Shown: one piece after another, positions 9,512 to 20,864 of the stretch
Layout of the letters: each line of letters starts with the position of its first letter
How positions within the stretch are numbered: the stretch's first letter is position 1
Assembly (NCBI GenBank): GCA_023213395.1
Contig: CM041465.1
Coordinates: forward strand, 125,433,741-125,497,740
Length of the DNA stretch: 64,000 nt
Reading direction: 5' to 3'
Origin: Cycas panzhihuaensis
Taxonomy: Eukaryota > Cycadophyta
Translations under genes and position numbers: made by a program
The notes under the pieces: model-generated
The model's input: only the letters and a program-made list of their open reading frames with translations
Told to the model about the DNA's origin: nothing
The model's database searches: none

Positions 9512-10321
9512 ATGGTTGCCATAAATATGCTTAATGCTTGTACCATAAGGCTAACGGGGCAATCAAATTATCAAGAATGGAAAAGAATCACAAAAAATCT
9601 CTTGATAATGAATGAGTTCTGGGGATATGTTTCTGGAAGAATCCCCAATCCTACACTTGTGGTTAATGATAATCAACCTGCACCTATGGATGTTCAACTT
9701 GTTGCTGCATGGGAGGCCAAAGACGAAATTGCTTTGGCATTCATTTGTATGGTTGTGGACATACATGTGGACCAAAATATTTCTTCTGCACTATCTTCTA
9801 AAGAAGCATGGGACACCTTGTCCTCTTTGTATGAAAGGCGAGATGAAGCTCACATTTTGATGATAAAAGCTAAATTGTACTCCATCAAATTTGTAAAGCC
9901 AATGTCGGCATTCATGTCCTCTATTAAGGAGGTTTGTAATGAATTAACTACTTTAGGTAGTCCAGCTACAAGAGATGAAATCATAGCCTCCATCACAAAA
10001 GCATTGCCAAAGGACTACAATGGCTTTATATCATCAACTACGCGAGATGGTTCACTAAGGGGGATGACAGTCAATCAACTTGAAAGCTTATTGCTTCAAG
10101 AAGAACAAATCTATGCTAAGGATAATGAAGAACCATCTACATCAGGTGCTTTCACAGCAAGGGCAAAGACAAATAAAAAATCCAACACTGCATTCACAAA
10201 GCAGTTTGGAAATATGAACATTGGATCTTCTAAGTCCAATGTCGTTTTCCACTATTGTGGCATTCCTGGCCACATTGCACCTGAGTGCAGAAAGAAGCAA
10301 GCGGATTTTCAAAGGCAATGA
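9512..10321 (+). CDS. Copia-2 gag
   Basis: 269 residues from MVAINMLNACTIRLTGQ, the start shared by all copies. The capsid-like UBN2 region includes KEAWDTLSSLYERRDEAHIL and SAFMSSIKEVCNEL. The nucleocapsid has a zinc knuckle reading FHYCGIPGHIAPEC, so the first Cys of CCHC is Phe. The frame stops at 10319-10321 shortly after the knuckle, and the Gln/Gly-rich tail continues in another frame. This is the best preserved gag in the window, but the missing Cys should weaken RNA binding. Confidence 0.85.
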   Translation: MVAINMLNACTIRLTGQSNYQEWKRITKNLLIMNEFWGYVSGRIPNPTLVVNDNQPAPMDVQLVAAWEAKDEIALAFICMVVDIHVDQNISSALSSKEAWDTLSSLYERRDEAHILMIKAKLYSIKFVKPMSAFMSSIKEVCNELTTLGSPATRDEIIASITKALPKDYNGFISSTTRDGSLRGMTVNQLESLLLQEEQIYAKDNEEPSTSGAFTARAKTNKKSNTAFTKQFGNMNIGSSKSNVVFHYCGIPGHIAPECRKKQADFQRQ

Positions 10322-10348
10322 CCACAGTGGTCAAAGACATCGACCACC

Positions 10349-11182
10349 ATGTGGTCAAAGCGGCAGCGTACGGTGGTCAAAGACAACAAGCCACGACAAC
10401 AATTTCAACAAAGATTCCAACAGTCAAATCAGCAGCAGAATCCCCCTCGACCAAATCGAGGTGCCTATCGAGGAGGTCCACGAGGAGGGGGGGGTCAAAG
10501 AGGTGGCTACCAACGCCATTCTAATCAGTTTGCCAATGATGACAAACTACTTTGTGCATACCAATCAAGCAACATTGACAACACTTGGATTGTCGATTCA
10601 GGAGCTTCTCGACATATGACAGGGAGTGAAGAACTCCTTTGCAACATCAAGGAAGGTAAAGGTCAATCAGTGACCTTTGGAAATGCTGAATCAGTTGAGA
10701 TTTCAGGAATAGGCACCATAGCTCCTTTTCATTCTCTTCAAAATCCTTCCTCATCATTTCCCAACAGTGATGCCTACTTCATTCCTTCTATGGAGAAGAA
10801 TCTGCTCTCTGTTAGCCAGATGAACAAGCAACATATGAGCATACTATTTAAAAATGGGAAATGTATCATTCGTGACAAAGATGATCAGATCGTAGCTGTA
10901 GCCTATGAGGATCAAGGTCTTTACAAGTTGGATGCCAATAATATTACTCTTGATTCTGCTTACTCTGGTTCCACATCTTTGTCAAAAATTCAGTTATGGC
11001 ATCAACATCTAGGACATTTAAGCCTAGACAATCGAAGCGAGATGATGTACAAACGCATGGTGTATGGGCTTCCAAAGATGTATGGTTCAAAATGTCTTTA
11101 CGAAGCTTGCATAATGGGGACACAACATCGGTGCCTTTTCCTAAAGGCAAAGCATTGCGTGCATCTTATCCTTTGCAATTAG
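10349..11182 (+). pseudogene. Copia-2 nucleocapsid tail, protease and GAG-pre-integrase
   Basis: 277-residue frame beginning in a Gln/Arg/Gly-rich tail (PPRPNRGAYRGGPRGGGG), then TWIVDSGASRHMTG with the intact aspartic protease triad DSGA. It continues through DAYFIPSMEKNLLSVSQM to the zinc-binding HLGHLSLDN...CLYEACIM region. It is separated from gag by a frameshift and ends by frameshift within the transition to integrase. The real polyprotein would be continuous, so the ATG here is not a true start. Confidence 0.85.
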
Positions 11183-11191
11183 TTCACTCAG

Positions 11192-11743
11192 TTGTGTGGA
11201 CCCATGTCCACCCACTCCTTTGGAGGAGCAGTGTACTACATATCTTTTATTGATGACTTCTCTCACAAAGTCTGGGTCTACTTCCTAAAGCATAAATCAG
11301 AAGCCTTCTCCAAGTTCAAAGAGTTCAAAGCGGAAGTAGAAAATGAATCTGGCTACTCAATTGGCACATTAAGGTCAGATAATGGAGGTGAATTCACTTC
11401 AAATGAATTCAACCAATTTTGCAAGGATAATGGAATTCGGAGGCAACTCACAGCTCCTCATACTCCTCAGCAAAATGGAGTCTCCGAGAGCATGAATAGA
11501 ACGTTGGCTAATAAAGCCAGAACCATGATGCATGCAAAAGGGCTTCCAAGAGCTTACTGGGCCGAAGCATTTCTTACAGCTGCCTATGTGGCCAATCGAA
11601 GTCCTACAACAGCAGTCACCAATATCACACCTGAGGAGGCATGGTCTGGAAAGAAGCCAACTATCGGCCATTTGAGGACATTGAATTGTCTGCGTATATA
11701 TGCACATACTAGATCAACAAAGAACAAAGTTGGACAAACATAG
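11192..11743 (+). pseudogene. Copia-2 integrase core
   Basis: 183 residues from MCGPMSTHSFGG with FIDDFSHKVWVYF, then RSDNGGEF and, 35 residues on, the Glu of NGVSESMNRTL, so the D-35-E part of the triad is present. The first Asp, in the expected HSDLCGPM, is lost: just upstream the copy reads CTCAGTTGTG where Copia-5 has CTCAGATTTGTG, a 2-base deletion that also shifts the frame. The frame ends soon after KKPTIGHLRT and resumes in another frame at about 11700. Confidence 0.85.
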
Positions 11744-12060
11744 CCTAAAATGCATCTTTGTAGGATATGCAATCCATAGCAAAGCCTACAAGTTGTATGA
11801 TCCAGTTGGGAGAAAAATGCATCTCTCAAGAGATGTAATCTTTGTTGAGGATGATCAAAAAGAGTTGGATATGGCATCAATCCAACCCCCCATTGACAAA
11901 GGGAAAAAGATTGTTGAGGACTTCCCTTCCCCTCAATCTTACACACCATGTTCTTCATCCGCACCTTCATGCCATCTACTTCATCTTCATACGCTCCACT
12001 TGAACCTTCCACTTCATCTTCTGCGCTCCTACACTTAGACCGAGAAGATATTGAGGTTCA
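11700..12060 (+). pseudogene. Copia-2 integrase C-terminus and linker
   Basis: The frame from 11700 reads DQQRTKLDKHSLKCIFVGY, DPVGRKMHLSRDVIF and then a Ser/Pro-rich linker. This is the integrase C-terminal region common to plant copia elements. A frameshift near 11690 separates it from the core and another follows the linker. Confidence 0.82.
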
Positions 12061-12169
12061 TGCCGGATCATTCTGAAGTTACCTAAGTGGTACACTCAAG
12101 CAGTGCAGGATGGTCATATCATTGAAGGAAACGTCCATCAAAGGATCGTGACAAACAAACTTTGCACTT

Positions 12170-12910
12170 ATGGCTGAAGTGCTTTCTATTGATGAGCCTA
12201 CTACCTTTGCAGAGGCTTCACAAAGTGATAGTTGGAAAGCTGCCATGGATGAGGAGATCCAATCCATTCACAAGAATGGTACTTGGGACTTGGTCGAATT
12301 GCCTCCACACAAACAGGCAATCAGTTGTAAATGGGTCTACAAGACCAAATTCCATTCTGATGGGACACTCAAGCGACAGAAAGCAAGACTCAAGCAACAG
12401 AAAGCAAGACTTGTAGCAAAGGGGTTTAAACAAATAGAAGGAATTGATTACGAGGAGACCTTTGCACCTGTAGCAAACATGAACACCATCAGACTTCTCT
12501 TGGCCTTAGCTGCACAATGCAAATGGGCCATATATCAGATGGACGTGAAGAGCGCCTTCCTCAACAGCGATCTTCAAGAGGAGGTATACTTGGAGCAACC
12601 TCACAGTTACAAGGAACAAGGCAAGGAGCATTTAGTATGTCGCCTCAAGAAGGCTTTGTATGGCTTGAAGCAAGCTCCTAGGGCATGGTACGCAAAAATC
12701 GATGAATACTTTTTGAGACATGGGTTTCATCGATCCACATCTGATCCAAACTTGTACATCAAACATGAACATCACCATGTAATTTTTGTTGCCTTGTATG
12801 TAGATGACTTAGTGATCACTGGTAGTGACACTAAGCTCATCAATGTTCTCCAGGATGATTTGAAGAGAAGTTTTAAGATGGTGATCTTGGACTTCTCCAT
12901 TACTTTCTAG
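12170..12910 (+). pseudogene. Copia-2 reverse transcriptase
   Basis: 246 residues in one frame: MDEEIQSIHKNGTWDLV, CKWVYKTKF, the QMDVKSAFLN motif with a catalytic Asp, [15 protein letters not shown] and the catalytic VALYVDDLVITG. This is the standard copia RT fold, converting element RNA to DNA in the particle. A 21-bp tandem duplication at 12371-12412 adds seven residues (KARLKQQ) in the fingers region. The frame is lost after KMVILDFSITF, where sisters read MTDLGLLHYFLGFEV. Confidence 0.9.
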
Positions 12911-12920
12911 GCTTTGAGGT

Positions 12921-13728
12921 ATGGCGAGCCGAGGCTATATCTTCGCTTCCCAAGCCAAATATTCTTGGGACATCTTGCAGAGATTCGGGATGCACGATCG
13001 CAAGAGGCGCCTACACCCATGGAGAAACGGCACCAAGCTTTCTCTCAATGAGGAAGTCGAACCAGATCCCACTCTCTATCGACAGTTGATTGGTAGCTTG
13101 ATATATCTCACCAACGATCGTCCGGACATTTCATTTGCGTTGGGATTTACTCTCGTTACATGTCTCAACCCAATCGGATACACTGAATGCAAAGAAACGC
13201 ATACTCAAGTATATCAAAGGAACATTGCGGCTTGGACTTGAGTATGTACATAAGGAGAACTTCACTTTGGAGGGTTCTCGATTACGATTAGGCGGGGATG
13301 CCGGGATAGCGTGAAATCTACCTCGGGTTCTTGTTTTACCCTTGGTTCGTTGTTGTTTCATGGAGTTGCAAGAAGCAACCAAATGTTACCTTGTCCTCCA
13401 AGCGAGAATACAAAGTGCGATCGGTAGCGACTTGTGAGGCTATCTGGCTTCGCAGTTCTTGGTGAGCTTGGATTTCAAAGCAATGAGCCGGACCTTCATT
13501 GTGACAATCGAGTGTCCTCAAGCTAACTAAGAATCCTGTTTTCCACGCACGGACCAAGCATATTGAAGTTCACCACCATTTCATCGGGAGCATGTACACG
13601 GTGGTGAGATCACACTTCAATATCGACCAACCCGAGCAACAGACGGCGAATATCTTTACCAAGCCCTTGGTAGAGACAAATTTGTAAAATTCAGAGATGG
13701 TCTTGGTGTCAGGCTTAACATTGTAAGC
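12921..13728 (+). pseudogene. Copia-2 RT C-terminus and RNase H, heavily frameshifted
   Basis: Reads FASQAKYSWDILQRFGMHD, NGTKLSLNEEVE and TLYRQLIGSLIYLTN in frame to about 13200, then RNase H motifs in fragments over several frames (ENFTLEGS, SWSCKKQPNVTLS, HARTKHIEVHHHFI, NIFTKPLV). Compared with Copia-1, the damage clusters where sisters have CAG or CTG and this copy has CGG, CG or TCG. See the finding on this pattern: the frameshifts may be partly artefact. Confidence 0.82.
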
Positions 13729-13738
13729 GATGAGGGGG
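13729..13738 (+). other. Polypurine tract of Copia-2
   Basis: GATGAGGGGG directly before TGTTAAAC of the 3' LTR. Sister copies read GTAAGGGGGGG here. Confidence 0.8.
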
Positions 13739-14314
13739 TGTTAAACCTTATGTTTAAATGTTAAGTTAATGTACTTTATTTTCATGTAATATATGCACTT
13801 TTTACTTTAGGGTGACTTATCACTTAAGTGATAAAGTGCACACCCACATTCTTTCTAGTGACACAACGTTGTCACTAAAGGGTCAAATGGACCCTCATGC
13901 ACTTTTGCACTTGATCCAAGTCATGTATCTTGGATGTTTGACACTTGTCAAACATCCAAGGCCTTAGGTGAGGATCCAAGCACTTTTGCTCATGATCCAA
14001 GTCATGTATCTTGGATGTTTGACACTTGTCAAACATCCAAGGCCTTAGGTCTCTCATTTCACTCTATATAATGAGACCTCTCCTCATTGTCTCATAAGGA
14101 GAGTTGGAGCTGTATTGTTGTGCTATCAGTTTGCTAATCAAACTGTTTCTTCTTGGGAGGTTGGACCAATTCCAACTCCACATATTGGGTATCATTTTCT
14201 CTTGCTCCTATTTCTCTTTATGCTCTTTCATGCTTTCCTGCTTTCATGCATTTTCAGTATTATGCTTGTACTTATGATCTTGGGACTAATGTGGCCTAAT
14301 GCCCATTTTCCACA
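13739..14314 (+). repeat. 3' LTR of Copia-2
   Basis: 576 bp, nearly the same as 6816-7395, including both 81-bp units. The last bases CCACA are followed by the TTTAT duplication. Confidence 0.94.
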
Positions 14315-14319
14315 TTTAT
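14315..14319. repeat. Target-site duplication TTTAT, right copy (Copia-2)
   Basis: Matches 6811-6815 exactly. In the uninterrupted Copia-3 5' LTR the same place reads CTTTATCACTTAAG (about 21326-21339). Confidence 0.93.
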
Positions 14320-14415
14320 CACTTAAGTGATAAGTCAACCCATGAAGTACAAATAATGAATGAAAGAATAAAGTGAATAAATTACACACTTAATATGTAA
14401 ACATAAGGTTTAACA
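14320..14415 (-). repeat. 3' LTR of Copia-3, proximal piece
   Basis: Minus-strand TGTTAAACC at 14415 follows the polypurine tract (14416-14424, GGGGGGG on the minus strand). It runs to the Copia-2 insertion point in the U3 palindrome. Confidence 0.9.
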
Positions 14416-14429
14416 CCCCCCCTTACTGT

Positions 14430-15697
14430 TTACAATGTTAAGTCAAACGCCAAGACCATCTCTGAATTTTACAAATTTTTCTCTACCAAGAGGCTTGGTA
14501 AAGATATCTATTGTCTACTCCTCTCTGTGGTCTATCTTTGGAGGTTGATCTCACCATTCTGCACATGCTCTCTGATGAAGTGATGATGAACCTTGATGTG
14601 TTTCGTCCGTGCATGAAAGACTGGATTCTTAGCCAACTTGAGTACACTTTGATTGTCACAATATATCCTGGTGGGGTGATTTTGCTCAAGTCCAAGCTCC
14701 CCAAGAATCCGTCGTAGCCAGATAGCCTCATAAGCTGCACTGACAACAGCTTTGTACTCTGCTTCAATGAAGGATAAGGTAACATTGGGTTACTTCTTGC
14801 AACTCCATAAAACAACTCTTGAACCAAGGGCAAAACAATAACTCGAGGTGGATCTCCGGCTATCCTGACAACTTGCCCAATCAGAATCTGAGAACCCTTC
14901 CAAGATAATGTCCTCATTATGTGCATATTGAAGGCCATGCTGTAATGTTCCTTTGATGTACTTGAGTATGTGTTTTGTTGGATTCCAATGTTTCTGATTG
15001 GGTTGAGACATGTATCTAGAAAAAATCCCAACTGCAAATGAAATATTTGGTCGATTGTTGGTGAGATAAATGAGGCTACCAATCAACAGCCAGTAAATAG
15101 CGGGATCTGCAGGTTCAGCTTCCTCATTAAGAGTAAGCTTTGTTCCATTCTCCATAGGCATTGGTGCAAGTTTGCAGTCATGCATCTTGAATCGTTGCAA
15201 AACGTTCCAAGAATATTTCGCTTGGGATATGAAGATAGAGCATGGTTGTTGCCATACCTCAAAGCCTAGAAAATAATGTAGAAGACAAAGATCTGTCATC
15301 TTGAAACTTCTCTTCAAATCATCCTGGAGAATTAGTATCATCGTAGTGTCATTAGCAGTGATCACTAAGTCATCAACATACAAGACAATAAGGATAGCAT
15401 GGTCTTTCCCAACTTTGATATACAAGTTAGCGTCTGATGTGGATTGATAAAAACCATGTCTCAAAAAATAATCATCAGTTTTTAGTACCATGCACAAGGA
15501 GCTTGTTTCAATCCATACAAAGCTTTTTTCAGACGACAAACCAGGTGCTCCTTGCCTTGTACTTTGTAACCAAGAGGTTGTTCCAAATATACCTCCTCCT
15601 GAAGATCGTCATTGAGAAAGACACTCTTCACATCCATCTGATAAGCTAGCCATTTGCATTGAGCAGCTAAGGCCAAGATAAGTCTGATGGCGTTCAT
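14430..15697 (-). pseudogene. Copia-3 RT (C-terminal two thirds) and RNase H
   Basis: The 249-residue frame 14790-15539 includes YVDDLVITAND, MTDLCLLHYFLGFEV, SQAKYSWNVLQRF and the RNase H opening GFSDSDWASC. A second frame (15482-15697) holds QMDVKSVFLND and [16 protein letters not shown] third (to about 14483) contains EAIWLRRILGELGLEQ and CDNQSVLKLAKN. It has a stop after SWSCKK and frameshifts near 15500 and 14790. RT and RNase H catalytic residues are still visible. Confidence 0.87.
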
Positions 15698-15756
15698 ATT
15701 AGCAACAAGTGCAAAAGTCTCCTCATAATCAATGCCTTCCTTTTGTTTGAATCCTT

Positions 15757-15984
15757 TTACAACAAGTCGGGCCTTTTGGAGTTTAAATGTACCATCATAA
15801 TGGAATTTGGTCGTATAGACCCATTTGCAACCGATTGCCTATTTGTGCTTAGGCAATCTACCAAATCCCATATTCCATTCTTTTCAATTGAATAGATTTC
15901 TTCATCCATAGCAGCTTTCCAATTGTCATTTTTAGATGCCTCCTCAAAGGTGGAAGGCTCATCAACACAAAGCACTTCAGCCAT
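15757..15984 (-). pseudogene. Copia-3 RT N-terminus
   Basis: MAEVLCVDEPSTFEEASKND, then MDEEIYSIEKNGIWDLVD, the conserved start of copia RT. A frameshift within CLSTNRQSVANGS separates it from the palm domain. Confidence 0.85.
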
Positions 15985-16261
15985 AAGTGCATAATTGGTT
16001 TATTGCCTATATTTTGATGGACATTTTCCTTCAATAATCTAGTCGTCTTGAACAATCTGTGTAAACCATTTCGATAATTTTTTAACTGATGTGACTCGAA
16101 CCTCAATGTTTTTTGGTCTGAGTGATGGATCAATAGAAGATGTGCAAGGATCAAGTGGAATAGTATCTGATGATGTAGACGGTCCAGCTGGTGCAGATGA
16201 TGTACATAATGTGGAAGATTGAGACGGAAGGAAAGTCTCAACAATCTTTTTGCCTTTATCA

Positions 16262-16976
16262 AGAGAAGGCTAGAAGGATGCAGATTCCAACTCCTTATGT
16301 TCTTCTTCAGTAAAGATTACATCTCTTGAGAGATGCATTTTCTTCACAATAGGATCATACAACTTGTAAGCTTTACTATGAGTGGCATAGCCTACAAAGA
16401 TGAATTTTAGACTATGTTTGTCTAACTTAGATCTTTGTTGATCAGGGAGGTGCATGTATGCAATGCACCCAAATGTCCTTAAGTGACTAACGGTAGGCTT
16501 TTGCCAAACGAAGCTTCTTCTGATGTGATGTCGGTGACTGCTGAAGTAGGACTCTGATTTGCCACATAAACAGTTGTGTGGAATGCTTCTGCCCAATATG
16601 CACGTGTGAGTCCTTTTGCATGCATCATAGCTTTGGCTTTGTTTGCCAAAGTTCTATTCATGCGTTCGGACACTCTGTTTTGTTGAGGAGTATGAGGAAT
16701 AGTAAGCTGTCTCTGAATGCCGTCATCCTTGCAGAATTGAGCGAATTCTTTTGAAGTGAACTCACCTCCGTTATTTGACCTTAGAATTTTGATTGTATAG
16801 CCAAATTCAATATCTACTTCAAGCTTGAATTCCTTGAACTTCTGGAATGCTTCAGACTTCTGCTTCAGGAAGTAAACCCAAACTTTGTGAGAGAAATCAT
16901 CTATGAAAGAGATGTAGTACAATGCTCCTCCAAAAGATGTTGTGGACATAGGTCCATACAAATCAGAATGTATCAA
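16262..16976 (-). pseudogene. Copia-3 integrase
   Basis: The frame 16479-16976 begins LIHSDLYGPM with the first Asp, has FIDDFSHKVWVYF, and at the second catalytic position reads RSNNGGEF instead of RSDNGGEF (an Asp to Asn change through C to T on the plus strand). The Glu of NRVSERMNRTL is present. The frame 16270-16596 adds the C-terminal KHSLKFIFVGYATHSKAYKLYD. The Asn and the frameshift near 16500 make it inactive. Confidence 0.87.
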
Positions 16977-17600
16977 CTACAAAGGATATGATGCACGCCA
17001 TGCTTTGCCTTTAGGGAAAGGCAATCTATGTGGTGTCCCCATTATACAAGCTTCAGAAAGGCATTTTGAACCATATAGCTTTGGAAGCCCATGCACCATA
17101 TTCTTGTTTATCATCAACTTGATATTGTTTAAACTCAAGTGGCCTAGACGATGATGCCAAAGTTGCATCTTTATTGATGATTACGTGACAGAGTAAGCAG
17201 AATCAAAAGTTATATTATTTGCATCCAACTTATAAAGGCCACATTCTTCATGACCAATGGCTACAACCTAATCATGCTTGTCACTGATGATACATTTCCC
17301 ATTTTTAAACAAAATGCTCATATGTTGCTTGTCCAGTTGGCTAATAGATAGCAAATTCTTCTCCATGGAAGGAATGTAGTAGGCATCACCATTAGGAAAT
17401 GTTGAAGAAGGATTTGCAGAAGAATGAAATGAGGCAACTTTGCCTATACCAGAAATCTACATTGATTCATTGTTGCCAAAGGTTACTGATTTACTATTTC
17501 CTTCTTTGATGTCATAAAGAAGTTCTCCACTTCCAGTCATGTGACATGATGCCCTTGAGTCGATGATCTAAGTTTGATCAACATCAGATGTGTGATAAAC
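16977..17600 (-). pseudogene. Copia-3 protease and GAG-pre-integrase
   Basis: 16977-17168 holds LWHHRLGHLSLNNIKLM and CLSEACIMGT. Upstream, broken frames contain NGDAYYIPSMEKNLLSISQL and, near 17545-17560, the protease motif IDSRASCHMTG, where Gly of DSGA is Arg. Several stops are present. Confidence 0.78.
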
Positions 17601-17604
17601 ACAA

Positions 17605-18620
17605 AGTAGCTTATCCTCTTCTGCAAACTGATTTGTGTGGCATTGATTGCCACCTCTGAAACCCCCCCTTCCTCTTCGACCTCCTCGATATGCACCTCGA
17701 TTTGGTTGAGGGGGATAGTGTTGTTGCTATTGCTAAAACTGTTGCTGTTGCTAGAACTATTGACAAGGCTATTGTTGCCTCTGATGCTGCTGATGTGGTT
17801 GTTGTTGATGTGTACACTGAATATCGACTTTCTTCTTTCGACATCTAGGACTTATGTGGCCAACCTTGCCTCAATAATGACAAATGACATTGGCTTTTGA
17901 GGTGTCAATGTTGATATTCCCAAACTGTTTTGTAAGTGAAAGTTTGGGATTTTGTTTGGCCTTCAACTTGGCCGTGAAAGCTTCTGAAGTAGATGCACCA
18001 TCATCATTTTCTTTTTCATAAATTTGCTCCTCTTGAAGTAGCAAACTCTCAAGTTGATTGAAGCACATGGCTGAAAGAGATCCATCTCGTGTAACAGATA
18101 AGATGAAACCATTGAAATCTTTAGGCAAAGCTCGAATAGTGGTTGTTACAAGCTCATTCCTAAAAGCAAGTTTGATTAAAGTATTCAATTCATTACAAAT
18201 TTCTTTAATAGAAGCAAGAAATACCGACATCGGGTTTACATATTTTATAGAATAAAGTTTTGCTTTCACCAACAAAATGCGAGCTTCATCTCGCCTTTCA
18301 TACAAAGAGGACAAAATGTCCCAAGCTTCCTTAGAAGTTTCATCATTTGAAATGTTTTGATCAACATTCACATCAATGACCATATGTAAAAATGCCAAGA
18401 CTATTTCATCCTTGGCCTTCCAATTAGCAATATAATCAGCATCATGATCAACAACCACACCATCAATCTCCATAGGTTCAGGTAGAGGAATTCTGCCAGA
18501 AACATAGCCCCACAGTTCATTCATCTTTAAGAGGTTTTATGTTTGCCTCTTCCAATCTTGATAGATCTCTTAACCTGTTAACTTGATTGTGGATGCATTA
18601 AGCATGTTTAAAGCAACCAT
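17605..18620 (-). pseudogene. Copia-3 gag
   Basis: ATG at 18620 gives MVALNMLNASTIKLTG, then a stop. The long open part is 17871-18524 with MNELWGYVSGRIPLPEP and KEAWDILSSLYERRDEARIL. Next come VICHY and the knuckle region, where a TGT to TGA type change gives a stop, then the Gln/Arg/Gly tail. It is more divergent from Copia-1 and -5 than they are from each other. Confidence 0.85.
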
Positions 18621-18624
18621 GTTA

Positions 18625-20850
18625 AAGTTGTAAAGAGCTTGAAACTAACAGATGACTTGGAAACTCAATGCTTTTGTCGCTTAAATTCCACCTTCTAACA
18701 AAACCAACAGTCCTGATCTTACAAGAAGATCCAACAACTGAATGGATTGATGAGGGGTGGAGGACTAGGCAAAAGAGTTGGTCCAACCCTGATCTATAGA
18801 AGAGATCCAATAATTGACCAAACCAAATCTAGGACAAGGCAGGTAGGGTTGATCTGCATGGACGTACCATGCTTTCCCTGGGATTCACAACCCTAATAAC
18901 ACCCTCTTTTAACCTCCTTTCCCTCAAGCAATCTTAATTGCCATGCACTGACCGTAGATCGGTTGGTCCCCTAAGAAATGCACCAAGCTTAAAGTTATTT
19001 TAGAGGCAAGGTTTGAACCTTTTTCGAGCCTCTCTAACAAGATTTTAAAGTCACTTTTTAGAAGATTAAAGTGGACTTAGGATTTATTTTACTTGGATGA
19101 TGTACTTATGAAAGATGTTTGATTAAGCTTACAATGAAAGGGCTTCAAAAAAAGCAACTAAGTACATCAAATGAACACTTAGAAGTGTTGTTACAATAGC
19201 ACTTTATGAAGTGAAATAGTGCTATACAAATTCAAGTAAAATATGCTTGAGTACAATGAGTTTTGAGAACATAAGCACTTGAAAATATGCTAAGTACTCA
19301 ATGAAGGAAAGCAAAGCCTTGTGATAAAAGTACAAGTGGGTTCCTTTTAACGCTCAAAAAATGAAGAGAAGAAGACCACTTGCAAAATGAAGACACCAAG
19401 CAGCAAGTGTTGGGACTTTAAAATAGTCCCAACGATCAACAAATAAAGTGATTTTATTAAAAAAAAAGTGTTCTTGAGACCCTTTTTGTGACTAAGGGCA
19501 ATAGGTCACCATGCAAGGTGCCTTAGAGAAAGTGTTAGGAAAATGATAAATATCACTTTGACAAAATATTAACACCTTAAAAATCACTTTACCAAAGCTT
19601 TTTAACACTTGTACAACATGAAATAAGTGTTAAATAAAGCTTGGAATGCCAAAAACAAAGGCTGAAATTCTAATTTTATTGAAATTTTGAGCAATAAGGA
19701 CACCTAACAGGGAGGCTTATAGAGCACTTTAAAACAAGTATTTTTAACCTTCAATGATAAGAAAATGACTTAGCATCAACTATTTAATGAATTCACTATG
19801 TATCAAAGAAGATTTTTTGACTTCAAAATGAAAAAAAGATGAATTTTTCCTTAAAAAAATTAAGCTAATGGTCACCATGCAAGGTGCCTTTGATAAAAGA
19901 AGCTTAAAAAGGAAAAAAAAATCACTTTTTTAATGTGAATAATCACAAAAAACACATGGATTAGTCTTTTTGACACAAAAGTGAGATTAATGATGTCAAA
20001 AAGCTAAAAAACAACTAAAAATCACTGAATTTGGCTTTAAAAAAGATGATTTTCAGTGATTTAAAAAGACTTAAAATAAAACTTTAAAATATAAAAAGTT
20101 TATGTAAATGAGAATATTCTTAAAATTATAAACTAAAGTTCACTTGTTAAAGTGTCTTTTGAAATATTTCCACAGATCATGACAAGATTCGAAGGGCAAG
20201 GTCGCACAATGGATACGAAGTATTTCTCCAATTTAAGCTCACTTTGTAGCCTGTAGATAGAGAACGAACGAAGTGAAGCCAAAGCTAGGCACACAGTTGG
20301 AAAGTGAGAAAAACGGCAGTGCAGCACTGTTTAACACTTTCGTACAGCCATGAGGAGGATGTGCGGGACCTACAGAGAGTGTACAGACTTTTTCAGATGA
20401 GCAAGACACTCCAGCAAGTGTGCATGAGCAATTTTGAACTCTCCATGTGGGGTTTGAGGGTTGAAAAATGCCTAGAATTAATTCACAACCTGCAGGAAGT
20501 CAGTAGCTTGAGATAATCTTAGTCAATGAGATTTAAAACTCATCATAATACTCTAGCACCTTGATCTGCAAGAAGAACTAGCTGAAAAATCCAATTTTTA
20601 GTTAAAAAACACAAGAAAACGTGAGTGAACCAGCTCAAAACCTCTGAAGAAGGTCTGAAAAGGATTTCAGATTAGAGTATAATGAGTTCCAGCCATTAGA
20701 ATACTCCAGAAAAATCTTGATCTGCAATGGTAAGTTTAAACAAACCTTGGATCGCCTTCAGAGAGCGAAGGTCATCACCAAGGGTTTGTAAAACCCATTC
20801 TAAGTCTCCCTTGAAGAAGAAATCAGAACAGAGAGAACTAGTCTCCTCTA
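18625..20850 (-). other. Long leader of Copia-3
   Basis: About 2.2 kb matching the Copia-1 and Copia-5 leaders throughout, including the CACCATGCAAGGTGCCTT word (near 19508 and 19873) and the conserved block at 18850-19040. Short frames inside it (for example at 20133-20516) are not conserved between copies. Confidence 0.72.
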
Positions 20851-20862
20851 GCTCTGACACCA
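20851..20862 (-). other. Primer binding site of Copia-3
   Basis: Minus-strand TGGTGTCAGAGC, one base off the initiator-Met complement, two bases from the LTR end. Confidence 0.88.
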
Positions 20863-20864
20863 AA

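Larger units (their letters stand above)
6816..14314 (+). mobile_element. Copia-2: complete Ty1/copia element with TTTAT target duplication
   Basis: 7499 bp, plus strand, with matching LTRs (6816-7395 and 13739-14314), primer binding site, 2.1 kb leader, gag, protease, integrase, RT, RNase H and polypurine tract. The LTRs differ mainly in homopolymer lengths plus a few bases, so it looks young. The 5-bp duplication is perfect. It sits in the U3 palindrome of the Copia-3 LTR. Gag and RT retain long frames, while integrase and RNase H contain small indels. Confidence 0.95.

Noticed and set aside
10296-10400. A short GACCACNNTGGTCAAAG repeat in Copia-2 as a regulatory array
   Set aside because: It lies in the gag tail where sister copies encode Gln/His repeats; three uneven copies are explained by local slippage.
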